A stretch of 64,000 bases of DNA from contig NZ_CP022314.1 in NCBI RefSeq assembly GCF_003352915.1, forward strand, positions 186,001 to 250,000, read 5' to 3'. Both the position numbers and the translations under genes were made by a program. The stretch comes from Arthrobacter sp. PM3. GTDB taxonomy: Bacteria > Actinomycetota > Actinomycetes > Actinomycetales > Micrococcaceae. This document shows, in pieces, positions 24,309 through 33,048 of this stretch. Below the pieces are notes generated by a model. That model saw only the letters and a list, made by a program, of their open reading frames with translations. It searched no databases and was not told the DNA's origin. How positions within the stretch are numbered: the stretch's first letter is position 1; each line of letters begins with the position of its first letter.

Positions 24309-25811
24309 ATGATGACTGAGAACATCACTGTGCCCGCCGTGTCCACGACACAGTCCGGCGCTCCCGTCACTTCCGACGCCCACTCGAAGTCCGTCGGCGC
24401 CGACGGCGCGATCATCCTGACCGACCACTACCTGGTCGAGAAGCTCGCGCAGTTCAACCGCGAGCGCGTGCCCGAGCGCGTGGTCCACGCCAAGGGCGGC
24501 GGCGCGTTCGGTACCTTCAAGACCTCCGAGGACGTCTCGAAGTACACCAAGGCCGCCTTCCTGCAGCCGGGCGTCGAGACGGACATGCTCATCCGCTTCT
24601 CCTCCGTCGCCGGCGAAAACGGCTCCCCCGACACCTGGCGCGACCCCCGCGGCTTCGCCGTGAAGTTCTACACCACCGAGGGCAACTACGACCTCGTCGG
24701 CAACAACACGCCGGTGTTCTTCATCCGCGACGGCATCAAGTTCCCGGACTTCATCCACTCCCAGAAGCGCCTCCCGGGCACCCACCTGCGCGACGCCGAC
24801 ATGCAGTGGGACTTCTGGACCCTCTCGCCCGAGTCCGCCCACCAGGTCACCTGGCTCATGGGCGACCGCGGCCTGCCGGCCTCCTGGCGTGAAATGCAGG
24901 GCTACGGCTCGCACACCTACCAGTGGATCAACGCCGAGGGCGAGCGCTTCTGGGTCAAGTACCACTTCAAGTCCAACCAGGGCGTCAAGTCCCTCACCGG
25001 CGACGAGGCCGAGGCCCTGGCCGGATCGGATGCCGACTTCTACATCCGCGACCTGTCCGAGAACATCGCCGCCGGCAACTTCCCGTCCTGGGACCTGCAC
25101 GTCCAGGTGATGCCGTACGAGGACGCCAAGACGTACCGCTTCAACCCCTTCGACCTCACCAAGGTCTGGCCGCACGCGGACTACCCGCTGATCAAGGTCG
25201 GCACCATGGAGCTGAACAAGAACCCGGAGAACTACTTCGCGCAGATCGAGCAGGCCACCTTCGCGCCGTCGAACTTCGTGCCGGGCATCGCCGCCTCGCC
25301 GGACAAGATGCTGCAGGCCCGCATCTTCTCCTACGCGGACGCACACCGCTACCGTGTGGGCACCAACCACGCCCAGATCCCGGTCAACCAGCCGAAGAAC
25401 CAGGTGAACAACTACAGCCAGGACGGCGCCGGACGTTACCTCTTCAACGCCCCGTCCGTTCCGGTGTATGCACCCAACTCCGTCGGCGGCCCCGCCGCCG
25501 TGGAGCCGGCCGTTGCCGGCGGAGGCTGGGAAAACGACGGCGAGCTGACCCTCGCCGCTCACACCCTGCACGCTGAGGACAGCGACTTCGGCCAGGCCGG
25601 CACGCTGTACCGCGAGGTGTTCAACGACGGCGAGAAGGCCCGCCTGCTGGACACCGTCACGGGTGCCGTGAGCGGCGTCAAGAACGCCGACATCAAGGAA
25701 CGCGCCATCGCGTACTGGACCAACGTCGACGCCGAGTTCGGCGCCAAGCTGCGCGCCAACCTGGGTGCCGGCCAGGCTGAGTCGGACGCCGAAGCCGCCA
25801 ACAAGGTCTGA
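24309..25811 (+). CDS. katA: monofunctional haem catalase
   Basis: A 500-residue clade-3-sized catalase. The distal histidine lies in [12 protein letters not shown], the distal asparagine region in [17 protein letters not shown], and the proximal tyrosine motif in [14 protein letters not shown] (R-x-x-x-Y). It splits hydrogen peroxide in the cytoplasm. AAGGAG lies 5 bases before ATGATG, with the first ATG at 24309. It is co-transcribed with the upstream Fur-family gene and followed by a strong terminator. Confidence 0.97.
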   Translation: MMTENITVPAVSTTQSGAPVTSDAHSKSVGADGAIILTDHYLVEKLAQFNRERVPERVVHAKGGGAFGTFKTSEDVSKYTKAAFLQPGVETDMLIRFSSVAGENGSPDTWRDPRGFAVKFYTTEGNYDLVGNNTPVFFIRDGIKFPDFIHSQKRLPGTHLRDADMQWDFWTLSPESAHQVTWLMGDRGLPASWREMQGYGSHTYQWINAEGERFWVKYHFKSNQGVKSLTGDEAEALAGSDADFYIRDLSENIAAGNFPSWDLHVQVMPYEDAKTYRFNPFDLTKVWPHADYPLIKVGTMELNKNPENYFAQIEQATFAPSNFVPGIAASPDKMLQARIFSYADAHRYRVGTNHAQIPVNQPKNQVNNYSQDGAGRYLFNAPSVPVYAPNSVGGPAAVEPAVAGGGWENDGELTLAAHTLHAEDSDFGQAGTLYREVFNDGEKARLLDTVTGAVSGVKNADIKERAIAYWTNVDAEFGAKLRANLGAGQAESDAEAANKV

Positions 25812-25874
25812 TCCCACAGCCGGAGCCGGCACGGCCGCTTCTGCCAGTCTTTTCCGGCAGGGCCGGATCCGATG

Positions 25875-25910
25875 AAACGCCCCGCCGCGGAGTTCCGCGG
25901 CGGGGCGTTT
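25875..25910 (+). terminator. rho-independent terminator of fur-katA
   Basis: A perfect 16-bp stem (25875-25890 with 25895-25910), AGTT loop and a T run at the 3' side. Confidence 0.85.
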
Positions 25911-25964
25911 TGCCGTTGTCCACATACGGGCGTGCTCCGCTCGCCACCACAGGATGCACATCCC

Positions 25965-25970
25965 TAGGAT
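25965..25970 (+). promoter_or_regulatory. -10 element of DUF2461 gene
   Basis: TAGGAT, 7 bases before ATG 25978. Confidence 0.5.
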
Positions 25971-25977
25971 CAGGGGT

Positions 25978-26613
25978 ATGACCGCATTCGCAGGCATTCC
26001 GGATGACGCCTTCCGGTTCTACGCCGATCTCGAAGAGAACAACAACCGGGACTGGTGGCTGAAGCACAAACCTGTCTACGACACCGCCGTGAAGGAGCCG
26101 CTGACCGCGCTGCTGGACGAACTGGAACCCCGTTTCGGCCCCGCGAAACTCTTTCGCCCCAACAGGGATGTCCGTTTCTCGCCGGACAAGTCGCCCTACA
26201 AGACAGCGCAGGGGGCCTTCGCGGCCCTGGCGGAGGGCGTCGGGTTCTACGTCCAGCTCAGCGCCGACGGCCTCCTCATCGGCGGCGGGTGCCACACCAG
26301 CACTCCGGCGCAGCTGGCGCGCTTCCGCGCCGCCGTGGACGATCCCGCCAGCGGCGAGGCCCTGCGGGACATCGTGCGCAACGTCAAGGAGGCCGGGTTC
26401 GCGGTGGAGGGCGAGAGCCTGAAGACCGTGCCGCGCGGCTACGCCAAGGAGCACCCGCGGGCGGAACTGCTCAAACACAAGTCCCTCACGGCGGGCGTCA
26501 ACGTGGGCCGGCCGGATTGGCTGGCCGGGCCCGGGGCGGTGGAGGAAGTGGCAAGGCGGTGGGAGGACCTGCGTCCCCTCGTCGAGTGGGTCGGCAAATA
26601 CGCCGCCCCCTGA
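25978..26613 (+). CDS. DUF2461-family protein
   Basis: A 211-residue soluble protein with the complete DUF2461 (TIGR02453-type) pattern: FYADLEENNNRDWWLKHKPVYD at the start, FRPNRDVRFSPDKSPYKTAQG in the middle, GFYVQLSADGLLIGGG and the LKTVPRGYAKEHPRAELLKHKSL end. The function is unknown. The ATG at 25978 (not 25954) matches both the family N-terminus and a -10 hexamer 7 bases upstream, so the mRNA is probably leaderless. Confidence 0.88.
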   Translation: MTAFAGIPDDAFRFYADLEENNNRDWWLKHKPVYDTAVKEPLTALLDELEPRFGPAKLFRPNRDVRFSPDKSPYKTAQGAFAALAEGVGFYVQLSADGLLIGGGCHTSTPAQLARFRAAVDDPASGEALRDIVRNVKEAGFAVEGESLKTVPRGYAKEHPRAELLKHKSLTAGVNVGRPDWLAGPGAVEEVARRWEDLRPLVEWVGKYAAP

Positions 26614-26637
26614 TCTCCGGGGTTCCTGCAGCCCGGC

Positions 26638-27243
26638 TCAGATGTGCTGGCCGTCCGTGGCGAGGCGCCTGTCCAGGTTGTTGAAGAACACCAGCATCAT
26701 CAGCTCGAAGGCCTGGGTGGCTTCCTCGGGCTGGTTGTTAACGACGAAGTCGAACTGCAGGCCGTAGAACGCCGCGGTGAAAAGACGGGCGTCGGTGTCG
26801 GCAAATTCCGGCAGGATGCCTTGGATGACAAGCCAGTCCCGGGCCTTCTCGTGCAGCATGCGGAAGTGTTCCTGGGCGGTGCCCCGCGGAACCGCCGCCA
26901 CCACGTCCTGCGCCGTCGCCTCAAACTCCAGCCGGGCCAGGTGGCGGTTGCGCTGCGCCATGGTCCAGCGCCAGGACTCCAGCAGGAAAGCCCCCCACGC
27001 CTCCCGGTCGATATCGCGGACGTCGGTGGCGCGGATGCTGTCCAGCCGGGACTCGATGCCGCCGATGATCTCATTGACCAACTGGTCGCGGTGGCCGAAG
27101 TGGTACACCAGGACGTAGCTGCTGACCCCCAGCCCCTCGGCAAGGCTCCGGAAGGTGAGTTCCGCCAGCGTCTTGTCCATGAGGTAGTCGAGAATCGCCG
27201 ACAACAGCTCTGATTTGCGTTCCGGTCTTGCGGGGCGGGCCAT
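26638..27243 (-). CDS. TetR-family transcriptional regulator
   Basis: A 201-residue repressor. The N-terminal helix-turn-helix (ILDYLMDKTLAELTFRSLAEGLGVSSYVLVYHFGHRDQLV) is standard TetR; the remainder is an all-helical ligand domain. It is encoded just upstream, in the same direction, of nothing obvious, while the APC permease gene ends 125 bases away on the same strand. A TAAGAT -10 lies 6 bases before ATG 27243. The ligand is unknown; the dyad upstream of the APC permease is a candidate target. Confidence 0.87.
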   Translation of the reverse strand: MARPARPERKSELLSAILDYLMDKTLAELTFRSLAEGLGVSSYVLVYHFGHRDQLVNEIIGGIESRLDSIRATDVRDIDREAWGAFLLESWRWTMAQRNRHLARLEFEATAQDVVAAVPRGTAQEHFRMLHEKARDWLVIQGILPEFADTDARLFTAAFYGLQFDFVVNNQPEEATQAFELMMLVFFNNLDRRLATDGQHI

Positions 27244-27249
27244 GCCTCC

Positions 27250-27255
27250 ATCTTA
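27250..27255 (-). promoter_or_regulatory. -10 element of tetR gene
   Basis: TAAGAT, 6 bases before ATG 27243; the GGAGG between them is too close to the start to act as a normal Shine-Dalgarno. Confidence 0.4.
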
Positions 27256-27301
27256 GGGATCCCGCAACCCCGGCTGCGCCCGCCGGCCCGCAAGCCGAAC
27301 A

Positions 27302-27365
27302 CAACGCGGGGCCACCTACGATCCGGCGCCGGGGGCGCTTCGGACCGGAGGCGACCCCGCGTGGC
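27302..27365. repeat. palindromic intergenic repeat, family A, diverged copy
   Basis: The outer arms ACGCGGGG (27304-27311) and CCCCGCGT (27355-27362) match the family core; the adjoining bases pair with two mismatches and the middle is degenerate. It lies between the end of the APC permease gene and the start of tetR. Confidence 0.65.
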
Positions 27366-27367
27366 CG

Positions 27368-28960
27368 TCAGTTGCGCCGGGAAGCATCCTCGTCGGGCAC
27401 CGACGCGGGTTCGGCCGCCGGTTCGACAGCCCGGGTGGCGTTGCCGGCGACGTCCGCGCGGGGGCCGTTGACAGCGGCCTTGGCTTCCGCGAACTTCTCA
27501 TTCAGCCGGGAGTGGCGCTGGCCGTAGGCGAAGTAGATCGCGATGCCGATCACGAGCCAGATTGCGAAGAAGATCCAGGTTTCCACGGCAAGGTTGGTCA
27601 TGAGGTAAAGGCACAGCACCGCGGAGACTACCGGGAGCACCTTTCCGAACGGGACGCGGAAGCTCGGCTTCAGGTCGGGGCGCTTCTTGCGCAGCACCAG
27701 GATGCCCAGGCTCACCATCACGAACGCTGACAGGGTGCCGATGTTGATCATTTCCTCCAGCAGGTCCACGTTGGTGAGTCCGGCGACGAGGGCCACGGCA
27801 GCGCCGCAGATGATCTGGAGGCGGGCCGGCGTCGCACGGATGGTGCTGGTACGGGACAGGGCGCGCGGCAGGAGGCCGTCGCGGCTCATCGCCAGGACCA
27901 CGCGGGAGAGGCCCATGAGGAGCACCATGATGACGGTGGTGAGGCCCACGAGCGAGCCGAACGCGATGATCTTGGCGGCGTCGTTGTTGCCGACGGCCTC
28001 GAAAGCGGTGGTGAGCGTCGGGTTCTTGGCCTCGGCCAGCGTGGTGTATGACACCATGCCGGTCAGGGCCAGGGACACCAGAATGTACAGCACCGTGACG
28101 ATGGCGAGGCCCCCGAAGATGCCGCGCGGCAGAGTCTTTTGCGGGTTCTTGACTTCTTCGGCCGAGGTGGCGACGACGTCGAAACCGATGAAGGCGAAGA
28201 ACACCAGGGCGGCGCCGGCGAAGATGCCGAGCGTCCCGTACTGGGCCGGGGCCGCACCGGTGAGGAAGCCGAAGAAGGACTGTTTGAGGACGTCCGCAGT
28301 GCCGGTGCCGCCGGTGGGCTCGGACGTCGGGACGAACGGCGTGTAGTTCTCGAACTTGACGTACGTGAAGCCGACCACGATCACGAAGAGGACGACGGCG
28401 ATCTTGATGAGCGTGAAGATGTTGCCGACACGGGCGGAGAGCTTGGTGCCAAGGACCAGCAGAACAGTGAAGATGGCCACGATGAGGAAGGCGCCCCAGT
28501 ACAGGTCCACCCCGGCTATGGAGATCGACGGCGGCAGGTCCACACCCATGAGCGCGAAGACCTTGCTGAGGTAGATGCCCCAGTACTTCGCGATCACGGC
28601 GCCGGCCGTGAAGAGTTCGAGGATCAGGTTCCAGCCGATGATCCACGCCAGGATCTCACCCATGGTCGCGTACGTGAACACGTAGGCAGAGCCCGCGACC
28701 GGGATGGCGGTGGCGAACTCGGCGTAGCACATGATGGCCAGCGCGCAGGTGACGGCGGCAATCGCGAAGGAGATGGTCACGGCGGGGCCGGCGAAGTTCG
28801 CAGCGGCCTTGGCACCGACCGAGAAGATGCCGGCGCCGACGGCAACGGCGACGCCCATGATCATCAGGTCCCAGGTGCTGAGGGAGCGCTTCAGCTTGCG
28901 TCCGGGTTCATCGGCGTCGGCCATGGACTGCTCGATGGTTTTGGTCCGGAAAAGGTTCAT
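27368..28960 (-). CDS. APC-family amino acid permease (CAT-like)
   Basis: A 530-residue transporter with about twelve to fourteen helices. LSTWDLMIMGVAVAVGAGIFSVG is the typical unwound first helix with the GAGIF substrate loop, and FFAFIGFDVVATSAEEVKNPQKTLPRGI is the CAT/YfnA signature after helix 6. It should import an amino acid by proton symport. The N-terminal KxIEQSxADADEPGRKLKRSL tail and 60-residue C-terminus are cytoplasmic. A dyad GTCCA-N5-TGGAC overlaps its promoter. No Shine-Dalgarno is obvious before ATG 28960. Confidence 0.9.
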   Translation of the reverse strand: MNLFRTKTIEQSMADADEPGRKLKRSLSTWDLMIMGVAVAVGAGIFSVGAKAAANFAGPAVTISFAIAAVTCALAIMCYAEFATAIPVAGSAYVFTYATMGEILAWIIGWNLILELFTAGAVIAKYWGIYLSKVFALMGVDLPPSISIAGVDLYWGAFLIVAIFTVLLVLGTKLSARVGNIFTLIKIAVVLFVIVVGFTYVKFENYTPFVPTSEPTGGTGTADVLKQSFFGFLTGAAPAQYGTLGIFAGAALVFFAFIGFDVVATSAEEVKNPQKTLPRGIFGGLAIVTVLYILVSLALTGMVSYTTLAEAKNPTLTTAFEAVGNNDAAKIIAFGSLVGLTTVIMVLLMGLSRVVLAMSRDGLLPRALSRTSTIRATPARLQIICGAAVALVAGLTNVDLLEEMINIGTLSAFVMVSLGILVLRKKRPDLKPSFRVPFGKVLPVVSAVLCLYLMTNLAVETWIFFAIWLVIGIAIYFAYGQRHSRLNEKFAEAKAAVNGPRADVAGNATRAVEPAAEPASVPDEDASRRN

Positions 28961-29005
28961 AGAAAGGTCCGCAATCTCGATAGCTTGATGGAAACAGACC
29001 TATCT

Positions 29006-29028
29006 AGTGTAGTGTCCATCCACTGGAC
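29006..29028 (-). promoter_or_regulatory. APC permease promoter with dyad operator
   Basis: A minus-strand -10 TACACT (29006-29011) has immediately upstream the dyad GTCCA-TCCAC-TGGAC (29014-29028), which would occlude the -10/-35 spacer when bound. Confidence 0.4.
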
Positions 29029-29063
29029 GGCCCGATTTATCCCACATCGTGAGACGGTCCGGG

Positions 29064-29474
29064 TTAGACGGGCCAGTTTTCCATCAGCGTCGAACGGATC
29101 AGAAAGCGCTTCCCCTCGGGGGCTTCCACCGAGAATCCGCTCCCCCGGCCGGGGACGACGTCGACGGTCAGGTGCGTGTGGCTCCAGTAGTTGAACTGCT
29201 CCCGGGACATCCAGAATTCCAGCGGCTGGGGCTGAAGCCCCTCGGAGATGTCGAACAGGCCCAGCAGGACGTCCGAGCCTCCCGTCAGGAACTCCCCTGC
29301 CGGGTAGCACATGGGCGAGGACCCGTCACAGCAGCCGCCGGACTGGTGGAACATCAGCGGCCCGTGCTGGGTCCACAGCTTGCGCAGAAGCTCTGCGGCC
29401 GCGGGGGTGAGCGCCACCCGGGAAAAGTCCTCGCCGTCGCGGGTGACGGCGGCCTCGAGCCTGCTCTGGGACAT
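29064..29474 (-). CDS. DUF779-family protein
   Basis: A 136-residue protein with the DUF779 signature HQSGGCCDGSSPMCY (three cysteines likely binding metal) and WSHTHLTVDVVPGRGSGFSVEAPEGKRFLIRS at the end. DUF779 genes commonly follow aldehyde dehydrogenases of the AldB/ExaC type and are thought to assist them; the role is undefined. Here it follows the aldehyde dehydrogenase by 84 bases on the same strand. ATG 29474 has AAGGAG 8 bases upstream, so the longer frame is not used. Confidence 0.9.
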   Translation of the reverse strand: MSQSRLEAAVTRDGEDFSRVALTPAAAELLRKLWTQHGPLMFHQSGGCCDGSSPMCYPAGEFLTGGSDVLLGLFDISEGLQPQPLEFWMSREQFNYWSHTHLTVDVVPGRGSGFSVEAPEGKRFLIRSTLMENWPV

Positions 29475-29558
29475 GGAAATCGCTCCTTGGGGACGGTGGC
29501 GGAAATGGTGCGGACGGGGCGGATCGCTGCCGATCCGCCCCGTCCGGGTCAATGCGGC

Positions 29559-31082
29559 TTAGAAGAAGCCGAGCTTGTTCTCGTTGTAGCTGACCAGGAG
29601 GTTCTTGGTCTGCTGGTAGTGGTCCAGCATCATCGCGTGGTTCTCGCGCCCGATGCCGGACGACTTGTACCCGCCGAACGCGGCACCGGCCGGGTAGGCG
29701 TGGTAGTTGTTGACCCACACGCGGCCGGCCTGGATCTCGCGGCCGGCACGGTAGGCGACGTTGCCGTTGCGGGACCAGACGCCGGCGCCGAGGCCGTAGA
29801 GGGTGTCGTTGGCGATTCCCATGGCGTCGTTGTAATCGCTGAAGCGCGTCACGGACACCACCGGGCCGAAGATCTCCTCCTGGAAGATCCGCATCTTGTT
29901 GTGGCCTTCGAAGATGGTGGGCTGGACGTAGTAGCCGCCGGCGAGGTCCCCGGCGAGCTCGGCGCGGGCACCGCCGGTGAGGGCCTTGGCGCCTTCCTGC
30001 TTTCCGATGTCGATGTAGGACAGGATCTTCTCGAGCTGGTCGTTGGAGGCCTGCGCGCCCAGCTGCGTCGCGGTGTCCAGCGGGTTGCCCTGGATGATCT
30101 TCTGGGTGCGGGCCAGCGCGTCGGCCATAAAGGAGTCGTAGATGCCCTCCTGGACCAGGGCGCGGGACGGGCAGGTGCAGACTTCGCCTTGGTTGAAGGC
30201 GAAGAGCGTGAACCCCTCGAGGGCCTTGTCGTAGAAGGCGTCGTTGGTGTCGGCGACGTCGTTGAAGAAGATGTTGGGGCTCTTGCCGCCGAGTTCCAGG
30301 GTGACCGGGATGAGGTTCTGGCTGGCGTACTGGCTGATCAGGCGGCCCGTGGTGGTTTCGCCGGTGAACGCGATCTTGCGGATCCGCGGGCTGGAGGCCA
30401 GCGGCTTGCCGGCCTCCACGCCGAAGCCGTTGACCACGTTGACGACGCCGGCCGGCAGGAGGTCGCTGATCAGTTCCATCAGCACCATGATCGAGGACGG
30501 GGTCTGCTCGGCCGGCTTGAGGACGACGGCGTTGCCGGCGGCGAGGGCGGGGGCGAGCTTCCAGACGGCCATGAGGATCGGGAAATTCCAGGGAATGATC
30601 TGTCCGACGACGCCGAGGGGTTCGTGGTAGTGGTAGGCGGTGGTGTCGTCATCGAGCTGGGACAGCCGGCCCTCCTGGGCGCGGACGGCAGAGGCAAAGT
30701 AGCGGAAGTGGTCCGCGGCGAGCGGAATGTCGGCGTTGAGTGTTTCACGGATCGGCTTGCCGTTGTCCCAGGATTCGGCGACGGCGAGCATCTCGGTGTT
30801 CGCGTCGATGCGGTCGGCGATCTTGTTCAGGATCGCGGCGCGCTCGGTCACGGAGGTTTTGCCCCAGGACGGCGCCGCCTTGTGCGCGGCGTCCAGGGCC
30901 AGCTCGATGTCCTCGGCAGTGCCGCGGGCCACCTCGCAGAAGGCCTTGCCGGTCACCGGGGTGATGTTCTCGAAGTACTGGCCCTTGACCGGGGCCACCC
31001 ACTCGCCGCCGATCCAGTTCTCGTAGCGGTCCTTGAAAGTGACCTTCGAGCCCTCGGTGCCGGGCTGGGCGTAAACAGTCAT
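29559..31082 (-). CDS. NAD-dependent aldehyde dehydrogenase (AldB/ExaC-like)
   Basis: A 507-residue enzyme. It has the NAD-binding IPWNFP segment, the LELGGKSP motif carrying the general-base glutamate, and the nucleophilic cysteine in GEVCTCPSR. The -EVCTCPSR- active site is typical of AldB/ExaC-type acetaldehyde dehydrogenases, which often co-occur with DUF779, as here. Likely substrates are acetaldehyde or other short aldehydes. ATG 31082 has AAAGGAG 8 bases upstream. A GAF-type activator gene is upstream on the same strand, and TTGCA repeats flank the promoter. Confidence 0.93.
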   Translation of the reverse strand: MTVYAQPGTEGSKVTFKDRYENWIGGEWVAPVKGQYFENITPVTGKAFCEVARGTAEDIELALDAAHKAAPSWGKTSVTERAAILNKIADRIDANTEMLAVAESWDNGKPIRETLNADIPLAADHFRYFASAVRAQEGRLSQLDDDTTAYHYHEPLGVVGQIIPWNFPILMAVWKLAPALAAGNAVVLKPAEQTPSSIMVLMELISDLLPAGVVNVVNGFGVEAGKPLASSPRIRKIAFTGETTTGRLISQYASQNLIPVTLELGGKSPNIFFNDVADTNDAFYDKALEGFTLFAFNQGEVCTCPSRALVQEGIYDSFMADALARTQKIIQGNPLDTATQLGAQASNDQLEKILSYIDIGKQEGAKALTGGARAELAGDLAGGYYVQPTIFEGHNKMRIFQEEIFGPVVSVTRFSDYNDAMGIANDTLYGLGAGVWSRNGNVAYRAGREIQAGRVWVNNYHAYPAGAAFGGYKSSGIGRENHAMMLDHYQQTKNLLVSYNENKLGFF

Positions 31083-31134
31083 TGCTAGCTCCTTTGCTGT
31101 GCAAGATGGGGGCAGCAAGGCGCTTCCGGCCCCC

Positions 31135-31179
31135 GTTGCACCCAGCGTAGGAGCATAAAGGTTGCAGTCAGGTTGCAAC
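31135..31179 (-). promoter_or_regulatory. aldehyde dehydrogenase promoter with TTGCA activator repeats
   Basis: The minus-strand -10 TATGCT is at 31152-31157. Directly upstream are two GGTTGCA copies (31160-31166 and 31171-31177), 11 bases apart, i.e. one helical turn; the second extends to the palindrome GTTGCAAC. A third GTTGCA (31135-31140) lies downstream of the start point. The layout suits an activator touching RNA polymerase. Confidence 0.55.
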
Positions 31180-31253
31180 ACTGTGAGCCAGGTCACCACC
31201 CGGGCAGGGGGCGGCCGCCGGGGCGCCCGGGGCAGGCGCGGCGCAGGCGCGGG

Positions 31254-32636
31254 TCAGGCGCCCAGTTCCCGGTCCAGCCGTTCGAGGTCGGCGACGACGG
31301 CGGCACGCTTGGGCGAGCGGGGCGCCAGCAGCTTCAGCGCGGCGGTGCGGACCTCGACGTCGTCTTTGGCTTCAGGAAGCTCGGCGTACTTGAGCAGCGA
31401 CTCGGCGCTGCCGTCCGTCAGGAGGGCCTCACGCATCAGCGCGGAGACCCTGCCGCGCAGTTCCACGATGCCGGGAGCCTCCGAGCGCGGCAGCACGGCG
31501 CCGCGGTAAATTTCCAGCGCTATCCGGTGGGCGCCGCGCTGCAGGCAGTTCAGCACCTGCCCGGAGTCCGGAACCAGGTCCAGCGGCAGCCGGTAGGGGC
31601 GCGATTCCGGGACGGCGTCGGGGTTGAGCTGCTGCAGGACCTTGCGCAGGCGCACCATTTCGGCGCGCAGCGTCATGGTGGAGGCCTCACCGGGGTAGAG
31701 CAGGGTGCACAGTTCCTCGGCGTTGAGCCCTGCGGGGTGGGTGCTGAGCAGGGCCAGGATCTCGCTGTGCCGGGCGGACAGGGCGACGGTGCGCCCGTCA
31801 ATGCTCAGCAGTGCCTGATCACGGCCGAGCAGCTGCAGGCTGTTACGGTACAGGCTTCCGGCCGGCGGCGGCCCGGCCGGCGTCGGCGCGGCCGGTCCCC
31901 GCCGGCGGGACGGCGCGGACTGGCGGGCGGCGGCCAGCTGCAGCCGTTCCACCCGCAGATGCGCCTGGGCCGCGGCCACCGTGGCCTCAACGAGGGACAG
32001 CGTGTGCGGGGCCACGGCCGATTCCGTGCCGGTGATGTCCACGACCCCCAGCAGGGCCCCGGAGTCGGGGTCGTGGAACGGCACGGCCGTGCAGCTCCAC
32101 GGGTGGACCGAGCGCTTGTAGTGTTCGGCACCGGAAATCTGGATGCCCCGGCCCAGGGCCAGCGCGGTGCCCGGGGCAGAGGTGCCCACCGTCGCCTCGG
32201 ACCAGTCGGCGCCCGGGACGAACATCATGCCTTCGGCCCGCCGCTGCAGGGCGGTGTCGCCTTCGACCCAGAGCAGCCGGCCGACCTCGTCGCCCACGGC
32301 CACCAGCATCCCGCTGTCATGGCTGGGCAGGACCAGGAGCTTGTGGATCACGGGCATGATCGCTGCCAGAGGATGCCGGCGGCGGTAGTCTTCAAGTTCC
32401 TCGCGGTCCATGGCCAGCGGCGCTTCGGGGATGTCCGGGTTGGCGTGCAGTTCCGCGGACCGCCGCCACGATTCCCGGATCAGGGTGCTCAGTCCGGGCA
32501 GGTGCAGGTCCTCGGGGAAGACCGGTCCGTGGGAGTCCAGTTCCTCGTGCCCCGCGCGGGCATGCTTTTGCCGCAGCGCTGCGGTGACTCCGCCTGCTGG
32601 CGGGAGCAGTGCTGCCGGATGGACCAGATTCCTCAT
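31254..32636 (-). CDS. GAF-domain transcriptional regulator, AcoR-like without sigma-54 domain
   Basis: A 460-residue regulator. The N-terminal part matches AcoR/DhaR sensors: IRESWRRSAE, then a GAF domain (about 85-230) with GTSAPGTALALGRGIQISGAEHYKRSVHPWSCTAVPFHDPDSGALLGVVDITG. Instead of the AAA+ sigma-54 domain it has a winged-helix-like region (about 275-350, ALSARHSEILALLSTHPAGLNAEELCTLLYP) and a helical tail. Actinobacteria lack sigma-54, so this form activates sigma-70 promoters. It probably controls the aldehyde dehydrogenase-DUF779 operon downstream. ATG 32636 has GGGAG 7 bases upstream. Confidence 0.85.
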   Translation of the reverse strand: MRNLVHPAALLPPAGGVTAALRQKHARAGHEELDSHGPVFPEDLHLPGLSTLIRESWRRSAELHANPDIPEAPLAMDREELEDYRRRHPLAAIMPVIHKLLVLPSHDSGMLVAVGDEVGRLLWVEGDTALQRRAEGMMFVPGADWSEATVGTSAPGTALALGRGIQISGAEHYKRSVHPWSCTAVPFHDPDSGALLGVVDITGTESAVAPHTLSLVEATVAAAQAHLRVERLQLAAARQSAPSRRRGPAAPTPAGPPPAGSLYRNSLQLLGRDQALLSIDGRTVALSARHSEILALLSTHPAGLNAEELCTLLYPGEASTMTLRAEMVRLRKVLQQLNPDAVPESRPYRLPLDLVPDSGQVLNCLQRGAHRIALEIYRGAVLPRSEAPGIVELRGRVSALMREALLTDGSAESLLKYAELPEAKDDVEVRTAALKLLAPRSPKRAAVVADLERLDRELGA

Positions 32637-32745
32637 TGAACTCCCACCGGACGGGCTCGACGGCGTGCCGGAGGCCGCCTCGTCCGGCCAAGTCTAGTTC
32701 CGTGCGGGGAGTTTGGAAACGCACCCGGCAGCGGCCCCGACCGGC

Positions 32746-33036
32746 TCAGCCGGTGTCGGCCCCCGGCGGCAGGACATAGCTCCTGACGTCCCCCAGGTGC
32801 CGGATCTCGGGGCCGGGCAGGCCGGCGGCGGCCACCAGCTCCCGGAATTGGCTGCTGCTGCTGAACCGGTCAAAGACTTCCCGGCTCGGGCACGTGTCCA
32901 GCACGGCGATGCCCTCGTCCGTCTGCACGCACACGTGCAGTTCCAGCTGCCCCTCGGGCAGGAGGGCGAGCATGCGGTCATGCCCGGCGAGAAGCTCCGC
33001 CGGGTCGCCGCGGAAGCTGTACATTCCCAAATACAT
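32746..33036 (-). CDS. small ABM-like hypothetical protein
   Basis: A 96-residue protein downstream of the amidase gene, 12 bases after its stop, so co-transcribed. Its pattern (MYLGMYSFRGDPAELLAGHDRML ... LHVCVQTDEGIAVLDTCPSREVFDRFSSSSQFREL) resembles dimeric alpha-beta-barrel proteins in which a short strand, helix and strand alternate. I cannot name a family with certainty. GGAG precedes ATG 33036. A role in the same small-molecule pathway as the amidase is an inference from co-transcription. Confidence 0.7.
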   Translation of the reverse strand: MYLGMYSFRGDPAELLAGHDRMLALLPEGQLELHVCVQTDEGIAVLDTCPSREVFDRFSSSSQFRELVAAAGLPGPEIRHLGDVRSYVLPPGADTG

Positions 33037-33048
33037 GGCGGGTCTCCT

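Noticed and set aside
24117..25997. 626-codon minus frame opposite katA
   Set aside because: Mirror of the catalase coding region; low-complexity Val/Gly/Leu content.
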